Positions 16,006 to 25,475 of a stretch of DNA of 64,000 bases are shown here, piece by piece; position 1 is the first letter of the stretch, and each line of letters opens with the position of its first letter. The stretch spans positions 1-64,000 of the forward strand of contig NZ_CYTO01000004.1 of assembly GCF_001458335.1 (NCBI RefSeq). The letters are read 5' to 3'. Position numbers and translations under genes: made by a program. The stretch comes from Cognatishimia activa (lineage in GTDB: Bacteria; Pseudomonadota; Alphaproteobacteria; Rhodobacterales; Rhodobacteraceae). The notes beneath the pieces are model-generated. The model worked only from the letters and a program-made list of their open reading frames with translations, had not been told where the DNA came from and made no database searches.

Positions 16006-18740
16006 TGTTTGGATTGCCCCTCGCTTTCACGACCCCATGGATCCTTGTAGCCCTGATTGGATTGCCGGTTCTATGGTTGCTGTTGCGCGCGGTGCCGCCT
16101 GCTCCGATACGGCGTCGCTTTCCGGGCGTGGTGTTGTTGTTGGGCTTAGAGGACGACGAAAGCGTCATGGACCGCACACCTTGGTGGTTGTTGCTGTTGC
16201 GGATGTTGCTTGTGGCCTGTGCGATTGTTGCAATGGCAGGGCCAGTTCTTAATCCAGACACCAACGAGAGCTCCAATCGGCCAATGCTCGTACTGTTGGA
16301 TGGAAGCTGGGCGTCTGCGCCGTCTTGGCGTCAACAAAGTGAAGCGATTGTCGCGACGCTTGAAGAAGCGGATCGGCAAGGCCGTGACGCAGCGGTATTG
16401 CAGATTGCGGCCCCAAACGAACTGGAGATCCTTCCCGCCGCCATTTGGGCGAAGCGGTTTGTTGACTTCGCGCCGAAACCCTGGCGCCCGTCGGAAGCGC
16501 AATTCGTCGAGGCTGCAGGGACCTTGAAGGATCAGAGCTTTGACACGCTCTGGGTGTCTGATGGCTTGCAAACAGCCGGGCGAGACGCGCTCTTGAGCAC
16601 GCTTCGCGAACTTGGCGACGTTACGGTGTTGCAAGACCCCGCTGCGGTCATCGGTCTGCGCAATTTGGAACTAAAAGATGGGGAGCTTGTGCTGTCTGCC
16701 CATGCATCAAATGCCATAACACGCGCACCGGAAGTTCAGTTGATTGGTAAAGATCCGACTGGTGTTGATCGTGTGCTTGCGAATGGGAGTTTGGTTTTCT
16801 CAGGTGAGCAGAACGCTGAAACTGCTTTCGCGTTGCCTGCAGAGTTGAGAGGCCGCGTTTCGCGGGTTGAGATATCTGGCATAGATTCCGCCGGTGCTGT
16901 CTATTTGACCGATGATAGCATTCGCCGCCGCGAGGTGGCGCTGATTGAAGCGGATAGTGAGCAGGAAGGTTTAGAGCTTCTGTCGCCCAGCCACTTCTTG
17001 AAACAGGCTTTGATAGAGAATGCTGACCTTTTGGAAGGGGCTTTGCCGGATGTTTTGCCGGCCAATCCGAATGTGATTGTGCTGTCGGATGTCGCAGTTT
17101 TAGCTCCGGCGGAAAAGACTGCCTTATTGGAATGGGTCGAGACAGGCGGATTGTTATTGCGGTTTGCCGGGCCCCAAATGGCCGCAAGCGATCTGAGTCG
17201 TGATGTGGAAGATCCCTTAATGCCCGTGCGCCTGCGTGCCGGTGGCCGTGCGGTTGGCGGTGCGATGAGTTGGGGAGAGCCCAAAGCCATTGCACCATTC
17301 CACGAGGACAGCCCCTTTGCCGGTTTGGTGGTGCCAGAGGATTTAAGGGTAACCGCCCAGGTCGTCGCGCAACCTGATCCCAATTTGGCAGAACGCGTGC
17401 TGGCGGAGCTAAGCGATGGGACGCCGTTGGTCACGCGCAAAATCGTTGAACAGGGTCAAGTGGTTCTATTCCACGTGACGGCGAATGCTGAATGGTCTGA
17501 TGTGCCTTTGTCTGGGCTTTTCGTGCAGATGTTGGATCGTCTTGCAGTATTGTCCGCGAGCGGGAGCAACGAAGCTGCTGCGATGGAGGGTACCGTTTGG
17601 CAGCCTATCCAAGTGTTGTCAGGACAGGGGCGGTTGTTGGATGGGCAGAATCTTTCTGGCGTAGATGGCGAAGCGCTCTTGAACGCCGATACTGGTCTAA
17701 ATCTGCAACCGGGTCTTTACCGTTCGGGGAAGAGTAGTTTTGCGCGGAATGTCTTGCGACCTGATGATGTGCTTGAACGCGTTCGATGGCCAGATTGGGT
17801 GCGCGTCACAGGCTTTGAAAAACCTGCAGCATTCGATTTGAAATGGCTTCTCTTAGTTGCTGCTATGGCCTTGCTTGCGGTGGATACACTTGCATCGCTT
17901 GTGATGTCTGGCCGATTGAGAGGCACAAGCATCGCTGCAATTGCAACGTTCTTTCTGTGGATACCAGAACCGTCGCAAGCTCAGTCTCTCACGCCAAGTG
18001 AAACCACTGACGAGATCGCGTTGGCGTATGTTTTGACCGGCGACACAGCGGTGGATGATCTGTCTTATTCGGGGCTTTATGGTTTAAGCAATGTGCTCTT
18101 CCAACGCACATCGGTTGAGCCCGTCAATCCGATTGGCGTCGATCTTGAAGCGGATGAGCTCGCCTTTTTTCCGCTGCTCTATTGGCCCATCAGCACGGTT
18201 CAGTCACTACCTTCTGCGAAGGCGATTGAGAAAGTAAATGACTATCTTCGCTCAGGCGGCATGATCCTTTTTGATACTCGCGATGCGGACGTCGCGCGGT
18301 TGGGATCTTCTAGCCCAGAGGGCCGTCGATTGCAGCAAATCGCCGGCGCGCTTACGGTGCCTGCATTAGAGCCTATTCCAGCCGATCACGTGCTTACGCG
18401 GACTTTCTATCTTTTGCAGGATTTTCCGGGTCGTTATGCAAGCCGAGACGTCTGGGTTGAAGCCGCGCCGCCAGATGCTGAGCAGGTCGAGGGTATGCCG
18501 TTTCGCAACTTGAACGATGGGGTGACGCCCGTTGTGATTGGCGGCAATGATTGGGCGTCAGCCTGGGCGACGGATCGTTTTGGTGTGCCGCTCTATCAGG
18601 TGGGTCGCGGCTCGACTGGCGAACGTCAACGGGAGTTGGCTTACCGGTTTGGTGTCAATCTTGTGATGCATGTGCTGACCGGTAATTACAAATCTGATCA
18701 GGTCCATGTGCCTGCTTTGTTGGATCGGTTGGGTCAATGA
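16005..18740 (+). CDS. DUF4159 membrane protein with BatA-like N-terminus
   Basis: 911-aa inner-membrane protein of the MoxR operon. The N-terminus has two membrane helices (about 9-27 and 60-81) in the arrangement of BatA/aerotolerance proteins (TPWILVALIGLPVLWLLLRA, then RTPWWLLLLRMLLVACAI). A VWA-like strand reads MLVLLDGSWAS, lacking part of the metal site. After a large periplasmic-type region a further helix lies at about 620-645, and the DUF4159 domain occupies roughly 685-905, with SYSGLYGLSNVLFQRTSVEP and LRSGGMILFDTRDAD. DUF4159 resembles a glutamine-amidotransferase fold without activity. The start shares TGATG with the preceding gene. Confidence 0.88.
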   Translation: MFGLPLAFTTPWILVALIGLPVLWLLLRAVPPAPIRRRFPGVVLLLGLEDDESVMDRTPWWLLLLRMLLVACAIVAMAGPVLNPDTNESSNRPMLVLLDGSWASAPSWRQQSEAIVATLEEADRQGRDAAVLQIAAPNELEILPAAIWAKRFVDFAPKPWRPSEAQFVEAAGTLKDQSFDTLWVSDGLQTAGRDALLSTLRELGDVTVLQDPAAVIGLRNLELKDGELVLSAHASNAITRAPEVQLIGKDPTGVDRVLANGSLVFSGEQNAETAFALPAELRGRVSRVEISGIDSAGAVYLTDDSIRRREVALIEADSEQEGLELLSPSHFLKQALIENADLLEGALPDVLPANPNVIVLSDVAVLAPAEKTALLEWVETGGLLLRFAGPQMAASDLSRDVEDPLMPVRLRAGGRAVGGAMSWGEPKAIAPFHEDSPFAGLVVPEDLRVTAQVVAQPDPNLAERVLAELSDGTPLVTRKIVEQGQVVLFHVTANAEWSDVPLSGLFVQMLDRLAVLSASGSNEAAAMEGTVWQPIQVLSGQGRLLDGQNLSGVDGEALLNADTGLNLQPGLYRSGKSSFARNVLRPDDVLERVRWPDWVRVTGFEKPAAFDLKWLLLVAAMALLAVDTLASLVMSGRLRGTSIAAIATFFLWIPEPSQAQSLTPSETTDEIALAYVLTGDTAVDDLSYSGLYGLSNVLFQRTSVEPVNPIGVDLEADELAFFPLLYWPISTVQSLPSAKAIEKVNDYLRSGGMILFDTRDADVARLGSSSPEGRRLQQIAGALTVPALEPIPADHVLTRTFYLLQDFPGRYASRDVWVEAAPPDAEQVEGMPFRNLNDGVTPVVIGGNDWASAWATDRFGVPLYQVGRGSTGERQRELAYRFGVNLVMHVLTGNYKSDQVHVPALLDRLGQ

Positions 18741-20776
18741 GCAGCGAGATCCTCTTTGATCCCCTTATGGATTTACGCCTGATTGTGGCGCTGGCCCTGA
18801 TCATGACAGCAATTTGCGGCTTCGCACTTTGGCGTGGTTTGACAGGTTGGTGGCTGCGCTCGTTAGGCGCAGTGATCCTTCTGGCAACGTTGATGGGGCC
18901 GGTCCTGCAACGTGAAGACCGTGACGAGCTGGCTGACGTTGTTTTGCTCCTGCACGATCAAACTTCAAGCCAACAGCTCGGCACGCGTGAAGCGCGTTCT
19001 GAAGGGGCGATCGAAGAGCTGACAAACAGATTGAACGCGCGCCGCATGACCGAAGTGCGGCGGATCAATGTTCGCGACGCCGAAGGCGACCAAGGCACCG
19101 CGTTGATGGGTGCCCTGAAAGATGCCTTGGCGAGCGAACCTTCAGGCCGGGTTGCTGGGATTATCGCCGTTTCTGATGGGCGTGTGCACGATCTTGAGGA
19201 AAGCCCGGATTTGCCTGCGCCTTTGCACTTGCTGCACACGGGACTTGAGGGCGATTGGGATCGTCGTTTGATTGTGCGCGATGCACCAGCCTTCGCAATT
19301 TTAGGTGAGCCGATTACCCTGCGACTGCGCATTGAAGATTCTGGTGCAGCACCAGGCGACGTGGAAGCGCCGCTGGAAATCTCGGTGGATGGCGAAGAGC
19401 CGCAGCGGGTCAATATTCCGATCGGAGCGGATATCGAAATCCCTGTGGTCCTCCCCCATGGTGGGCGCAATGTGTTGCAATTTACTGTCCCAACCGGCGA
19501 TGGCGAACTGACGGACCGCAATAACTCTGCCATCGTTCAGATCAACGGCGTGCGAGATCGCTTGCGCGTTTTGCTGGTTTCGGGCGAGCCACATCCCGGC
19601 GGACGCACCTGGCGCAATCTGCTGAAATCCGATAGTTCCGTGGATCTTGTACACTTCACCATCTTGCGGCCACCAAGCAAGCAGGACGGCGTGCCGGTGG
19701 ATGAGCTGTCTTTGATTGCTTTCCCCACCCGCGAGCTGTTTCTCGAGAAAATCGATGATTTCGATTTGATTATTTTTGACCGTTACAAACGGCGTGGGAT
19801 TTTGCCCTCGCTTTATCTGCAATTTGTTGTGGATTACGTGAATGATGGGGGCGCGGTTCTGCTCGCTGCAGGACCTGATTTCGCGACGGCCGATAGCCTC
19901 TACCGTTCTCCGCTGTCAGAGATTTTGCCTGCGGGGCCCACTGCGCGGGTGGTCAATAAGCCTTATGTGCCTAAAGTTAGTGATGTCGGAAATCGGCACC
20001 CGGTTACGGCGGGATTGCCTCAGGTCGACGACTGGGGGGAATGGCTTCGGATCGTCGATGTGGTCCCAGAGCGCGGAAATGTGGTGATGACCGGGGCGGA
20101 TGATCGTCCTTTGCTGACACTCGACCGTGTTGGAGAGGGCCGGGTCGCGCTTTTATCCTCTGATCAAGCATGGCTTTGGGCGCGTGGATATGACGGCGGC
20201 GGCCCTCAACTGGAACTGCTGCGCCGGTTGGCCCACTGGATGATGGCAGAGCCTGAACTGGAAGAAGAAGCGCTTTGGGGAGAAGCCATTGGCCAGAAAA
20301 TGCGCATTCTCCGACGGTCTTTGGCAGATGAGGTTGGTGATGTTGAGGTAACGACTCCCTCAGGAAACACCGTCTTTCTGCCTCTCGAAGAAATCGAACC
20401 AGGCTTGTTTGAGGCACGCTTTGATGGCCCAGAGATTGGCCTTTACCGCCTCGCCAACGGGGACCAATCCGCGGTGATTGGCCTAGGGCCGGCTGCGCCG
20501 CGCGAATATGCGGAAGTCATCGCCACTGGGTCTGTTCTGGAACCGGTTATCGCGCCTTTACGCGGCGGGATCGTTTCATTGGAAAACGGTGTTCCCAAGC
20601 TGCGCGACGTACGCGCGGGGCGTCCGGCGGCGGGTAATGGGTGGATCGGTCTTACACCGCGAAACGCTTTTGAAACACTCAGTGTTTCGCGCACTCAATT
20701 GCTGCCCCCATGGGTTCTGCTGCTCGTGATCTCCGCCTTCATCATAGGCGCTTGGTTGCGCGAAGGTCGCCAATAA
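18737..20776 (+). CDS. membrane protein of the MoxR operon, 679 aa
   Basis: Last gene of the operon, overlapping the previous one by ATGA. It has two N-terminal membrane helices (about 11-31 and 36-56), a long periplasmic region, and a C-terminal helix (PPWVLLLVISAFIIGAWL) ending in a short basic tail. The segment DVVLLLHDQTSS mimics a VWA strand with a degenerate metal site. The region of about 275-500 (RVLLVSGEPHPGGRTWRNLL, FDLIIFDRYKRRG, YVNDGGAVLLAAGPDF) has the look of a catalytically dead class I glutamine amidotransferase. No enzyme activity is proposed; it probably forms a complex with the upstream proteins. Confidence 0.85.
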   Translation: MSSEILFDPLMDLRLIVALALIMTAICGFALWRGLTGWWLRSLGAVILLATLMGPVLQREDRDELADVVLLLHDQTSSQQLGTREARSEGAIEELTNRLNARRMTEVRRINVRDAEGDQGTALMGALKDALASEPSGRVAGIIAVSDGRVHDLEESPDLPAPLHLLHTGLEGDWDRRLIVRDAPAFAILGEPITLRLRIEDSGAAPGDVEAPLEISVDGEEPQRVNIPIGADIEIPVVLPHGGRNVLQFTVPTGDGELTDRNNSAIVQINGVRDRLRVLLVSGEPHPGGRTWRNLLKSDSSVDLVHFTILRPPSKQDGVPVDELSLIAFPTRELFLEKIDDFDLIIFDRYKRRGILPSLYLQFVVDYVNDGGAVLLAAGPDFATADSLYRSPLSEILPAGPTARVVNKPYVPKVSDVGNRHPVTAGLPQVDDWGEWLRIVDVVPERGNVVMTGADDRPLLTLDRVGEGRVALLSSDQAWLWARGYDGGGPQLELLRRLAHWMMAEPELEEEALWGEAIGQKMRILRRSLADEVGDVEVTTPSGNTVFLPLEEIEPGLFEARFDGPEIGLYRLANGDQSAVIGLGPAAPREYAEVIATGSVLEPVIAPLRGGIVSLENGVPKLRDVRAGRPAAGNGWIGLTPRNAFETLSVSRTQLLPPWVLLLVISAFIIGAWLREGRQ

Positions 20777-20857
20777 CGCGTTAATCCCAACTAAGCGGTT
20801 CAAACACGGTGCTTGGCACGTTAGAAGACAGGCAAATTACTTCCCGGAGCGACCCTC

Positions 20858-22375
20858 ATGAGCACCCCGAAACCTGTTGTCCTTTGCATCCTTGATGGTT
20901 GGGGTCTGTCAGACACCACCGAAGGCAACGCGCCTGTTCTGGCGCCGACTCCAAATTTCGATGCGATGATGGCAGGTTGCCCGAATGCGACGTTGATCAC
21001 GCATGGCCCTGATGTGGGTTTGCCGACTGGGCAGATGGGGAACTCGGAAGTGGGCCATACAAATATCGGCGCTGGTCGGGTCGTGGCGATGGATCTGGGG
21101 CAAATCGATTTGGCCATTGAGGACGGCTCGTTCTTTGATAATGGCGAAATCGTCGCATTTGCGGGAAAGCTGAAATCCACTGGCGGGACCGCTCATTTGA
21201 TGGGGGTTGTCTCCGATGGCGGGGTGCACGGCCACCTCAACCACATCATCGCTTCTGTGAAAGCGATCACCGATCATGGGGTGCCAGTTGTTGTGCACGC
21301 GATTGCCGATGGACGCGACGTAGCACCGAAATCAGCGCTGCCCTATATCGCCGCTCTGGAATCGGCTCTGCCTGCGAATGCCACCATCGGGACGGTCATC
21401 GGGCGGTACTACGCCATGGACCGTGACAACCGATGGGAGCGGGTTTCTGAAGCATATAACGCCATGATCTTTGGCGAAGGCCTCAAGGTCGACGGTGCAG
21501 CGCAAGCCATCGAAGATGGGTATGCGCGGGATGAGAGCGACGAGTTCATTAAGGCAAGCGTCGTTGGCGCTTTCGATGGCGCGAAGGACGGTGATGGATA
21601 TTTCTGCCTCAACTTCCGCGCCGACCGCGCGCGCGAAATCCTTGCGGCGATTGGCCAACCGGGTTTTGACGATTTTGAGGTTGGAACGCGACCTGCGCTG
21701 ACCATGCTCGGCATGGTGGATTACTCTGATGAGCACGTGAAATTCATGGCGTCAGCTTACCCAAAGAAGCCAATTGTGAACACCCTAGGTGAATGGGTCG
21801 CGAAACAGGGCAAGACACAGTTCCGTTTGGCGGAAACTGAAAAATACCCGCACGTGACATTCTTCCTGAATGGCGGAGAAGAAACGCCATCTAAGGGTGA
21901 AGACCGTTTCATGCCAAAGTCGCCGAAAGTCGCGACTTATGACCTGCAACCAGAAATGTCGTCTGCGGAAGTCACTGAGCAATTCGTTTCTGCAATTGAA
22001 CACGGTTATGACTTGATCGTCACCAATTACGCCAACCCTGATATGGTGGGACATACCGGTGATCTCGATGCCGCCATGGCCGCTTGTTCTGCAGTGGACG
22101 AGGGTCTTGGCGCCGTGCGTACTGCATTGGAAAAAGTTGGTGGAACAATGATTGTCACCGCTGACCACGGCAATTGCGAAGTGATGATTGATCCAGTGAC
22201 CAAAGGTCCGCACACCGCGCATACCACGAACTTGGTGCCGGTCGTTCTCGTGAACGGCCCGGAAGGCGCATCCCTTAAGGAGGGTCGCCTGGCAGATCTC
22301 GCGCCATCGCTGTTGGAGTTGATGGGATTGAGCCAGCCCGAAGAAATGACCGGGGAAAGCCTGATCTCACGATGA
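20858..22375 (+). CDS. gpmI: 2,3-bisphosphoglycerate-independent phosphoglycerate mutase
   Basis: Interconverts 3- and 2-phosphoglycerate in glycolysis and gluconeogenesis using two manganese ions. At 505 aa it has normal length. The alkaline-phosphatase-type core is seen at both ends: LCILDGWGLSDTTEGNAP (metal Asp13), TGQMGNSEVGHTNIGAGR with the phosphorylated Ser63, and the C-terminal metal site VTADHGNCEVM and GPHTAHTTN. The inserted transferase domain contains GVHGHLNHI and ADGRDVAP and RYYAMDRDNRWERV. It heads a coupled unit gpmI-envC-ctpA (ATGA overlaps), an arrangement common in alphaproteobacteria. Confidence 0.97.
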   Translation: MSTPKPVVLCILDGWGLSDTTEGNAPVLAPTPNFDAMMAGCPNATLITHGPDVGLPTGQMGNSEVGHTNIGAGRVVAMDLGQIDLAIEDGSFFDNGEIVAFAGKLKSTGGTAHLMGVVSDGGVHGHLNHIIASVKAITDHGVPVVVHAIADGRDVAPKSALPYIAALESALPANATIGTVIGRYYAMDRDNRWERVSEAYNAMIFGEGLKVDGAAQAIEDGYARDESDEFIKASVVGAFDGAKDGDGYFCLNFRADRAREILAAIGQPGFDDFEVGTRPALTMLGMVDYSDEHVKFMASAYPKKPIVNTLGEWVAKQGKTQFRLAETEKYPHVTFFLNGGEETPSKGEDRFMPKSPKVATYDLQPEMSSAEVTEQFVSAIEHGYDLIVTNYANPDMVGHTGDLDAAMAACSAVDEGLGAVRTALEKVGGTMIVTADHGNCEVMIDPVTKGPHTAHTTNLVPVVLVNGPEGASLKEGRLADLAPSLLELMGLSQPEEMTGESLISR

Positions 22376-23508
22376 AGTTTCCCGCCGTCCTTGCTGCGCT
22401 GACCCTCAGCGCCCAACTTGCCCATGCTGAGATCGATGCGGCCTCGGCGGCGCGCGCGGCGGCAGAAAAGCTTGAGTCGGCGTCCTTGTCTTTGGCAAAG
22501 GCGAAATCCTCCCGGAACCAAGTCAAAGCGCTGACACAGACTATTCAGGCCTATGAAGAGGGTTTGGCCTCTTTACGAGAAGGCCTGCGCCGCGCGGCTA
22601 TTCGTGAAAGCCAACTGGATCAGCAACTTAAATCTAAAGAAGGCGAAATCGCGCGCCTTTTAGGTGTCTTGCAAGCGGTTGGCCGGACCCAAAGCCCAAC
22701 GATGCTACTGCACCCTGAAGGCCCGGAAGGAACTGTGCGTGCAGGGATGATCCTTGCGGATGTCACGCCTGCTATGGATGGTGAGGCCGCAAAGCTGCGG
22801 GATCTACTCATCGAGGTCCGGATTTTGCGGGAACTGCAGCAAGGCGCTGCAGACACATTGGGAGAAGGCCTAAGTGGCGCGCAAGATGCGCGGATTGCAT
22901 TGGCGAAGGCGATCTCTGATCGCACAGATTTGCCAAAACGGTTCACGGAAGACCCGGTTCAAACTGCGCTTCTGATCGCATCCACTGAAACCCTTGAAGG
23001 GTTCGCGAGCGGCCTCACTGAAATGTCGCCGGAGCCTGAAGGGATTTCTCCGCTCCCAGATATTTCCCACCGCAAAGGATCGCTGCCACTGCCGGTGCAA
23101 GCAGAGGTCTTGCGTCGTCCCGGTGAAGCTGATGCTGCAGGCCTTGTGCGACCTGGTCTGGTATTGGCAACGCGCCCAAATGCGCTTGTGACGTCCCCTG
23201 CTGCGGCGACGATCCGCTATCGTGGCCCGCTTCTGGATTTCGGCAACGTTATGGTGCTTGAACCCCAACCCGGACTGCTTTTTGTTATCGCAGGGCTTCA
23301 CACGGTCTACGGTGAGGTCGGTCAAGTGGTTGCAAGTGGCGCTCCGGTGGGTCTAATGGGCGGAAATGATCCTACGACCGATGCCATTCTTTCACAGTCC
23401 AGTGAGGGCACTGGTCAGGATCGCACAGAAACGCTCTATATAGAGGTGAGACAGGGCAAGACTCCGATCAACCCGGAGGATTGGTTCCAAACCGATAAGG
23501 ATGGATGA
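22372..23508 (+). CDS. EnvC-like murein hydrolase activator
   Basis: Periplasmic protein of 378 aa with a short signal peptide (MKFPAVLAALTLSAQLAHA), a long coiled-coil region (about 20-190, heptad-rich) and a C-terminal LytM/M23 domain (about 265-378). The metal-binding HxxxD and HxH residues of active M23 peptidases are absent; the matching segment reads FGNVMVLEPQPGLLFVIAGL. That is the state expected of EnvC-type activators, which switch on amidases at the division septum and do not cut peptidoglycan themselves. The start overlaps gpmI by 4 bp and ctpA overlaps its end. Confidence 0.9.
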   Translation: MKFPAVLAALTLSAQLAHAEIDAASAARAAAEKLESASLSLAKAKSSRNQVKALTQTIQAYEEGLASLREGLRRAAIRESQLDQQLKSKEGEIARLLGVLQAVGRTQSPTMLLHPEGPEGTVRAGMILADVTPAMDGEAAKLRDLLIEVRILRELQQGAADTLGEGLSGAQDARIALAKAISDRTDLPKRFTEDPVQTALLIASTETLEGFASGLTEMSPEPEGISPLPDISHRKGSLPLPVQAEVLRRPGEADAAGLVRPGLVLATRPNALVTSPAAATIRYRGPLLDFGNVMVLEPQPGLLFVIAGLHTVYGEVGQVVASGAPVGLMGGNDPTTDAILSQSSEGTGQDRTETLYIEVRQGKTPINPEDWFQTDKDG

Positions 23509-24842
23509 AGATGAGAAGATTCGTCGTTGCTGCGTTGGGCGGCACATTGGCCGGTATTCTGGCGACAACCCAGATTGCAGGCCCGCTGATCGCGCAAGAG
23601 AACGACCGTCAGGCGACTGTGTATGAGCAGCTTGATCTTTTTGGCGATATCTTTGAACGCATCCGCGCTCAGTACGTCGAAGAGGTTGATGAGAAGGACC
23701 TGATTGAAGCGGCCATTAATGGCATGCTGACGTCTCTGGATCCGCATTCTGGCTATCTCGCACCGCAAGACGCTGCTGAGATGCGACAGCAAACGCGCGG
23801 AGAGTTTGGCGGCCTGGGTATCGAAGTGACCCAAGAAGAGGGCTTCGTTAAGGTGGTTTCTCCGATCGATGGCACCCCAGCGGATCAAGCGGGTATCGAA
23901 GCAGGTGACTTTATCACCCATGTCGATGGTGAAAGCGTTCTTGGTCTGACATTGGATGCAGCTGTGGAAATGATGCGTGGACCGGTTGGGTCCGAAATCA
24001 TCGTGACCATTGCGCGCGAAGGTGAGACTGAGCCGTTTGATGTGTCTATCATTCGTGACACAATCAAGCTGACGGCGGTGCGCTCCCGGACCGAGGGCGA
24101 CAGCCTCGTAATGCGTGTGACGACGTTCAACGACCAAACCTACCCGAACCTCGCAGAGGGTATTGCGAAAGAAGTCGAAGCGGCCGGCGGTTTGGACAAT
24201 ATCAATGGTCTCGTGCTTGACCTGCGCAACAACCCCGGTGGTCTGTTGACCCAAGCGATCCGAGTTTCCGATGCTTTCCTTGAGAAGGGTGAAATCGTGT
24301 CGACCCGCGGTCGTGACGTGGCTGACGGTGAACGCTTCAATGCAACTCCAGGCGATCTGATCAACGGTAAACCGATTGTGGTTTTGATCAACGGCGGTTC
24401 AGCATCTGCGTCAGAGATTGTAGCGGGTGCCTTGAAAGATCATCGCCGCGCGATTGTGGTTGGCACAAAGAGCTTTGGTAAAGGCTCGGTTCAAACGGTT
24501 ATGCCGCTGCGCGGCGAGGGTGCTATGCGATTAACCACGGCGCGTTATTACACGCCGTCTGGCCGCTCTATCCAAGCGCTGGGCGTGTCACCTGACATCG
24601 TTGTTGAACAGCCGCGCCGACGCGTTGGAGAAGAAGAGGAAGAAGATCTTCGTCCAAACCGTAGCGAAGCGGACCTGCGTGGTAGCTTGAACAATGACAG
24701 CTTATCTGAGGACGAAATTCGTCAGATTGAAGAAGATCGCGCTGCCGCTGAAGCTGCTGCACAACTTCGCGAAGATGACTACCAGCTGGCCTATGCGATC
24801 GATATCCTGACCGGTCTGACAGCGCTTGCACCAGCAGAGTAA
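23505..24842 (+). CDS. ctpA: carboxyl-terminal processing protease, S41 family
   Basis: Periplasmic serine protease, 445 aa. A signal/anchor segment covers about 1-25. The PDZ domain lies at about 95-170 (GIEVTQEEGFVKVVSPIDGTPA) and the catalytic S41 domain at about 190-365. The Ser-Lys dyad is recognisable as the Ser in GGSASASEIVAG and the Lys in GTKSFGKGSVQTV. The substrate loop GLVLDLRNNPGGLL is conserved. The tail is acidic and coiled (REEEEEDL-type). CtpA proteases trim envelope proteins, including murein hydrolases, which fits coupling to the EnvC-like gene. A start six bases later (23511) is possible. Confidence 0.95.
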   Translation: MKMRRFVVAALGGTLAGILATTQIAGPLIAQENDRQATVYEQLDLFGDIFERIRAQYVEEVDEKDLIEAAINGMLTSLDPHSGYLAPQDAAEMRQQTRGEFGGLGIEVTQEEGFVKVVSPIDGTPADQAGIEAGDFITHVDGESVLGLTLDAAVEMMRGPVGSEIIVTIAREGETEPFDVSIIRDTIKLTAVRSRTEGDSLVMRVTTFNDQTYPNLAEGIAKEVEAAGGLDNINGLVLDLRNNPGGLLTQAIRVSDAFLEKGEIVSTRGRDVADGERFNATPGDLINGKPIVVLINGGSASASEIVAGALKDHRRAIVVGTKSFGKGSVQTVMPLRGEGAMRLTTARYYTPSGRSIQALGVSPDIVVEQPRRRVGEEEEEDLRPNRSEADLRGSLNNDSLSEDEIRQIEEDRAAAEAAAQLREDDYQLAYAIDILTGLTALAPAE

Positions 24843-24865
24843 ACTCTGTTCGTGAACTCTTTGAT

Positions 24866-24897
24866 CTCTCCCCGGAAACGGGGAGAGTTTCTTTTTT
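24866..24897 (+). terminator. Rho-independent terminator after ctpA
   Basis: A perfect 9-bp stem (CTCTCCCCG / CGGGGAGAG) closes on a GAAA tetraloop and is followed by TTTCTTTTTT. It ends the gpmI-envC-ctpA unit 23 bp after its stop and isolates rppH. Confidence 0.93.
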
Positions 24898-24926
24898 AAG
24901 CCCCTTTGATTGGTGATGAGGAATCC

Positions 24927-25409
24927 ATGACCCCTGAAGACATCGCTAAGTTGCCCTACCGCAAAAACGTAGGTGTGATGCTGGTAAACGCTGAAAACGA
25001 CGTATTTGTCGGACAGCGCATGGACAGCGAAGTCCCTGCTTGGCAGATGCCGCAAGGAGGTATCGACAAGGGAGAGGCGGCGCAAACGGCTGCGCTGCGC
25101 GAGCTTGAAGAAGAAACAGGTGTGTCTCCGGATCTTGTGACCGTTGTTGCGGAAACCGATGGGTGGATTTCGTATGATCTGCCGCACGATATTGTTCCTA
25201 AGATTTGGAAAGGCCGGTATCGCGGCCAAGAACAGAAATGGTTTCTGCTCCGGTTCCATGGGGCTGACGACCAGATCAACATTAAGGTAGACCATCAGGA
25301 ATTCTCGGAATGGCGATGGTTGCCGTTCTCTGAGCTTGTCGAGAATATCGTGCCATTCAAACGTTCAGTCTATGAACAGGTCGTCTCTGAGTTTGCAGAC
25401 AAAATCTGA
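24927..25409 (+). CDS. rppH: RNA 5'-pyrophosphohydrolase
   Basis: Nudix hydrolase of 160 aa that removes pyrophosphate from 5' ends of primary transcripts and so starts RNase E-dependent decay. The Nudix box is complete: [19 protein letters not shown] followed by ETGV. Other RppH marks are [13 protein letters not shown] at the start, AWQMPQGG before the box and QKWFLLRF and [14 protein letters not shown] after it. The ATG at 24927 has GAGGA upstream; a TTG start at 24906 is disfavoured. Confidence 0.95.
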   Translation: MTPEDIAKLPYRKNVGVMLVNAENDVFVGQRMDSEVPAWQMPQGGIDKGEAAQTAALRELEEETGVSPDLVTVVAETDGWISYDLPHDIVPKIWKGRYRGQEQKWFLLRFHGADDQINIKVDHQEFSEWRWLPFSELVENIVPFKRSVYEQVVSEFADKI

Positions 25410-25475
25410 GACCGCGACGAACCGGCGCTGAATCCGATAGACAGGGTTTCCCCCAGACTGTAATCAATCCCGACC

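Noticed and set aside
14126-20776. MoxR operon as an anti-phage or toxin system
   Set aside because: The gene set matches the widespread MoxR-DUF58-DUF4159 housekeeping cluster; no nuclease, effector or variable companion gene is present.
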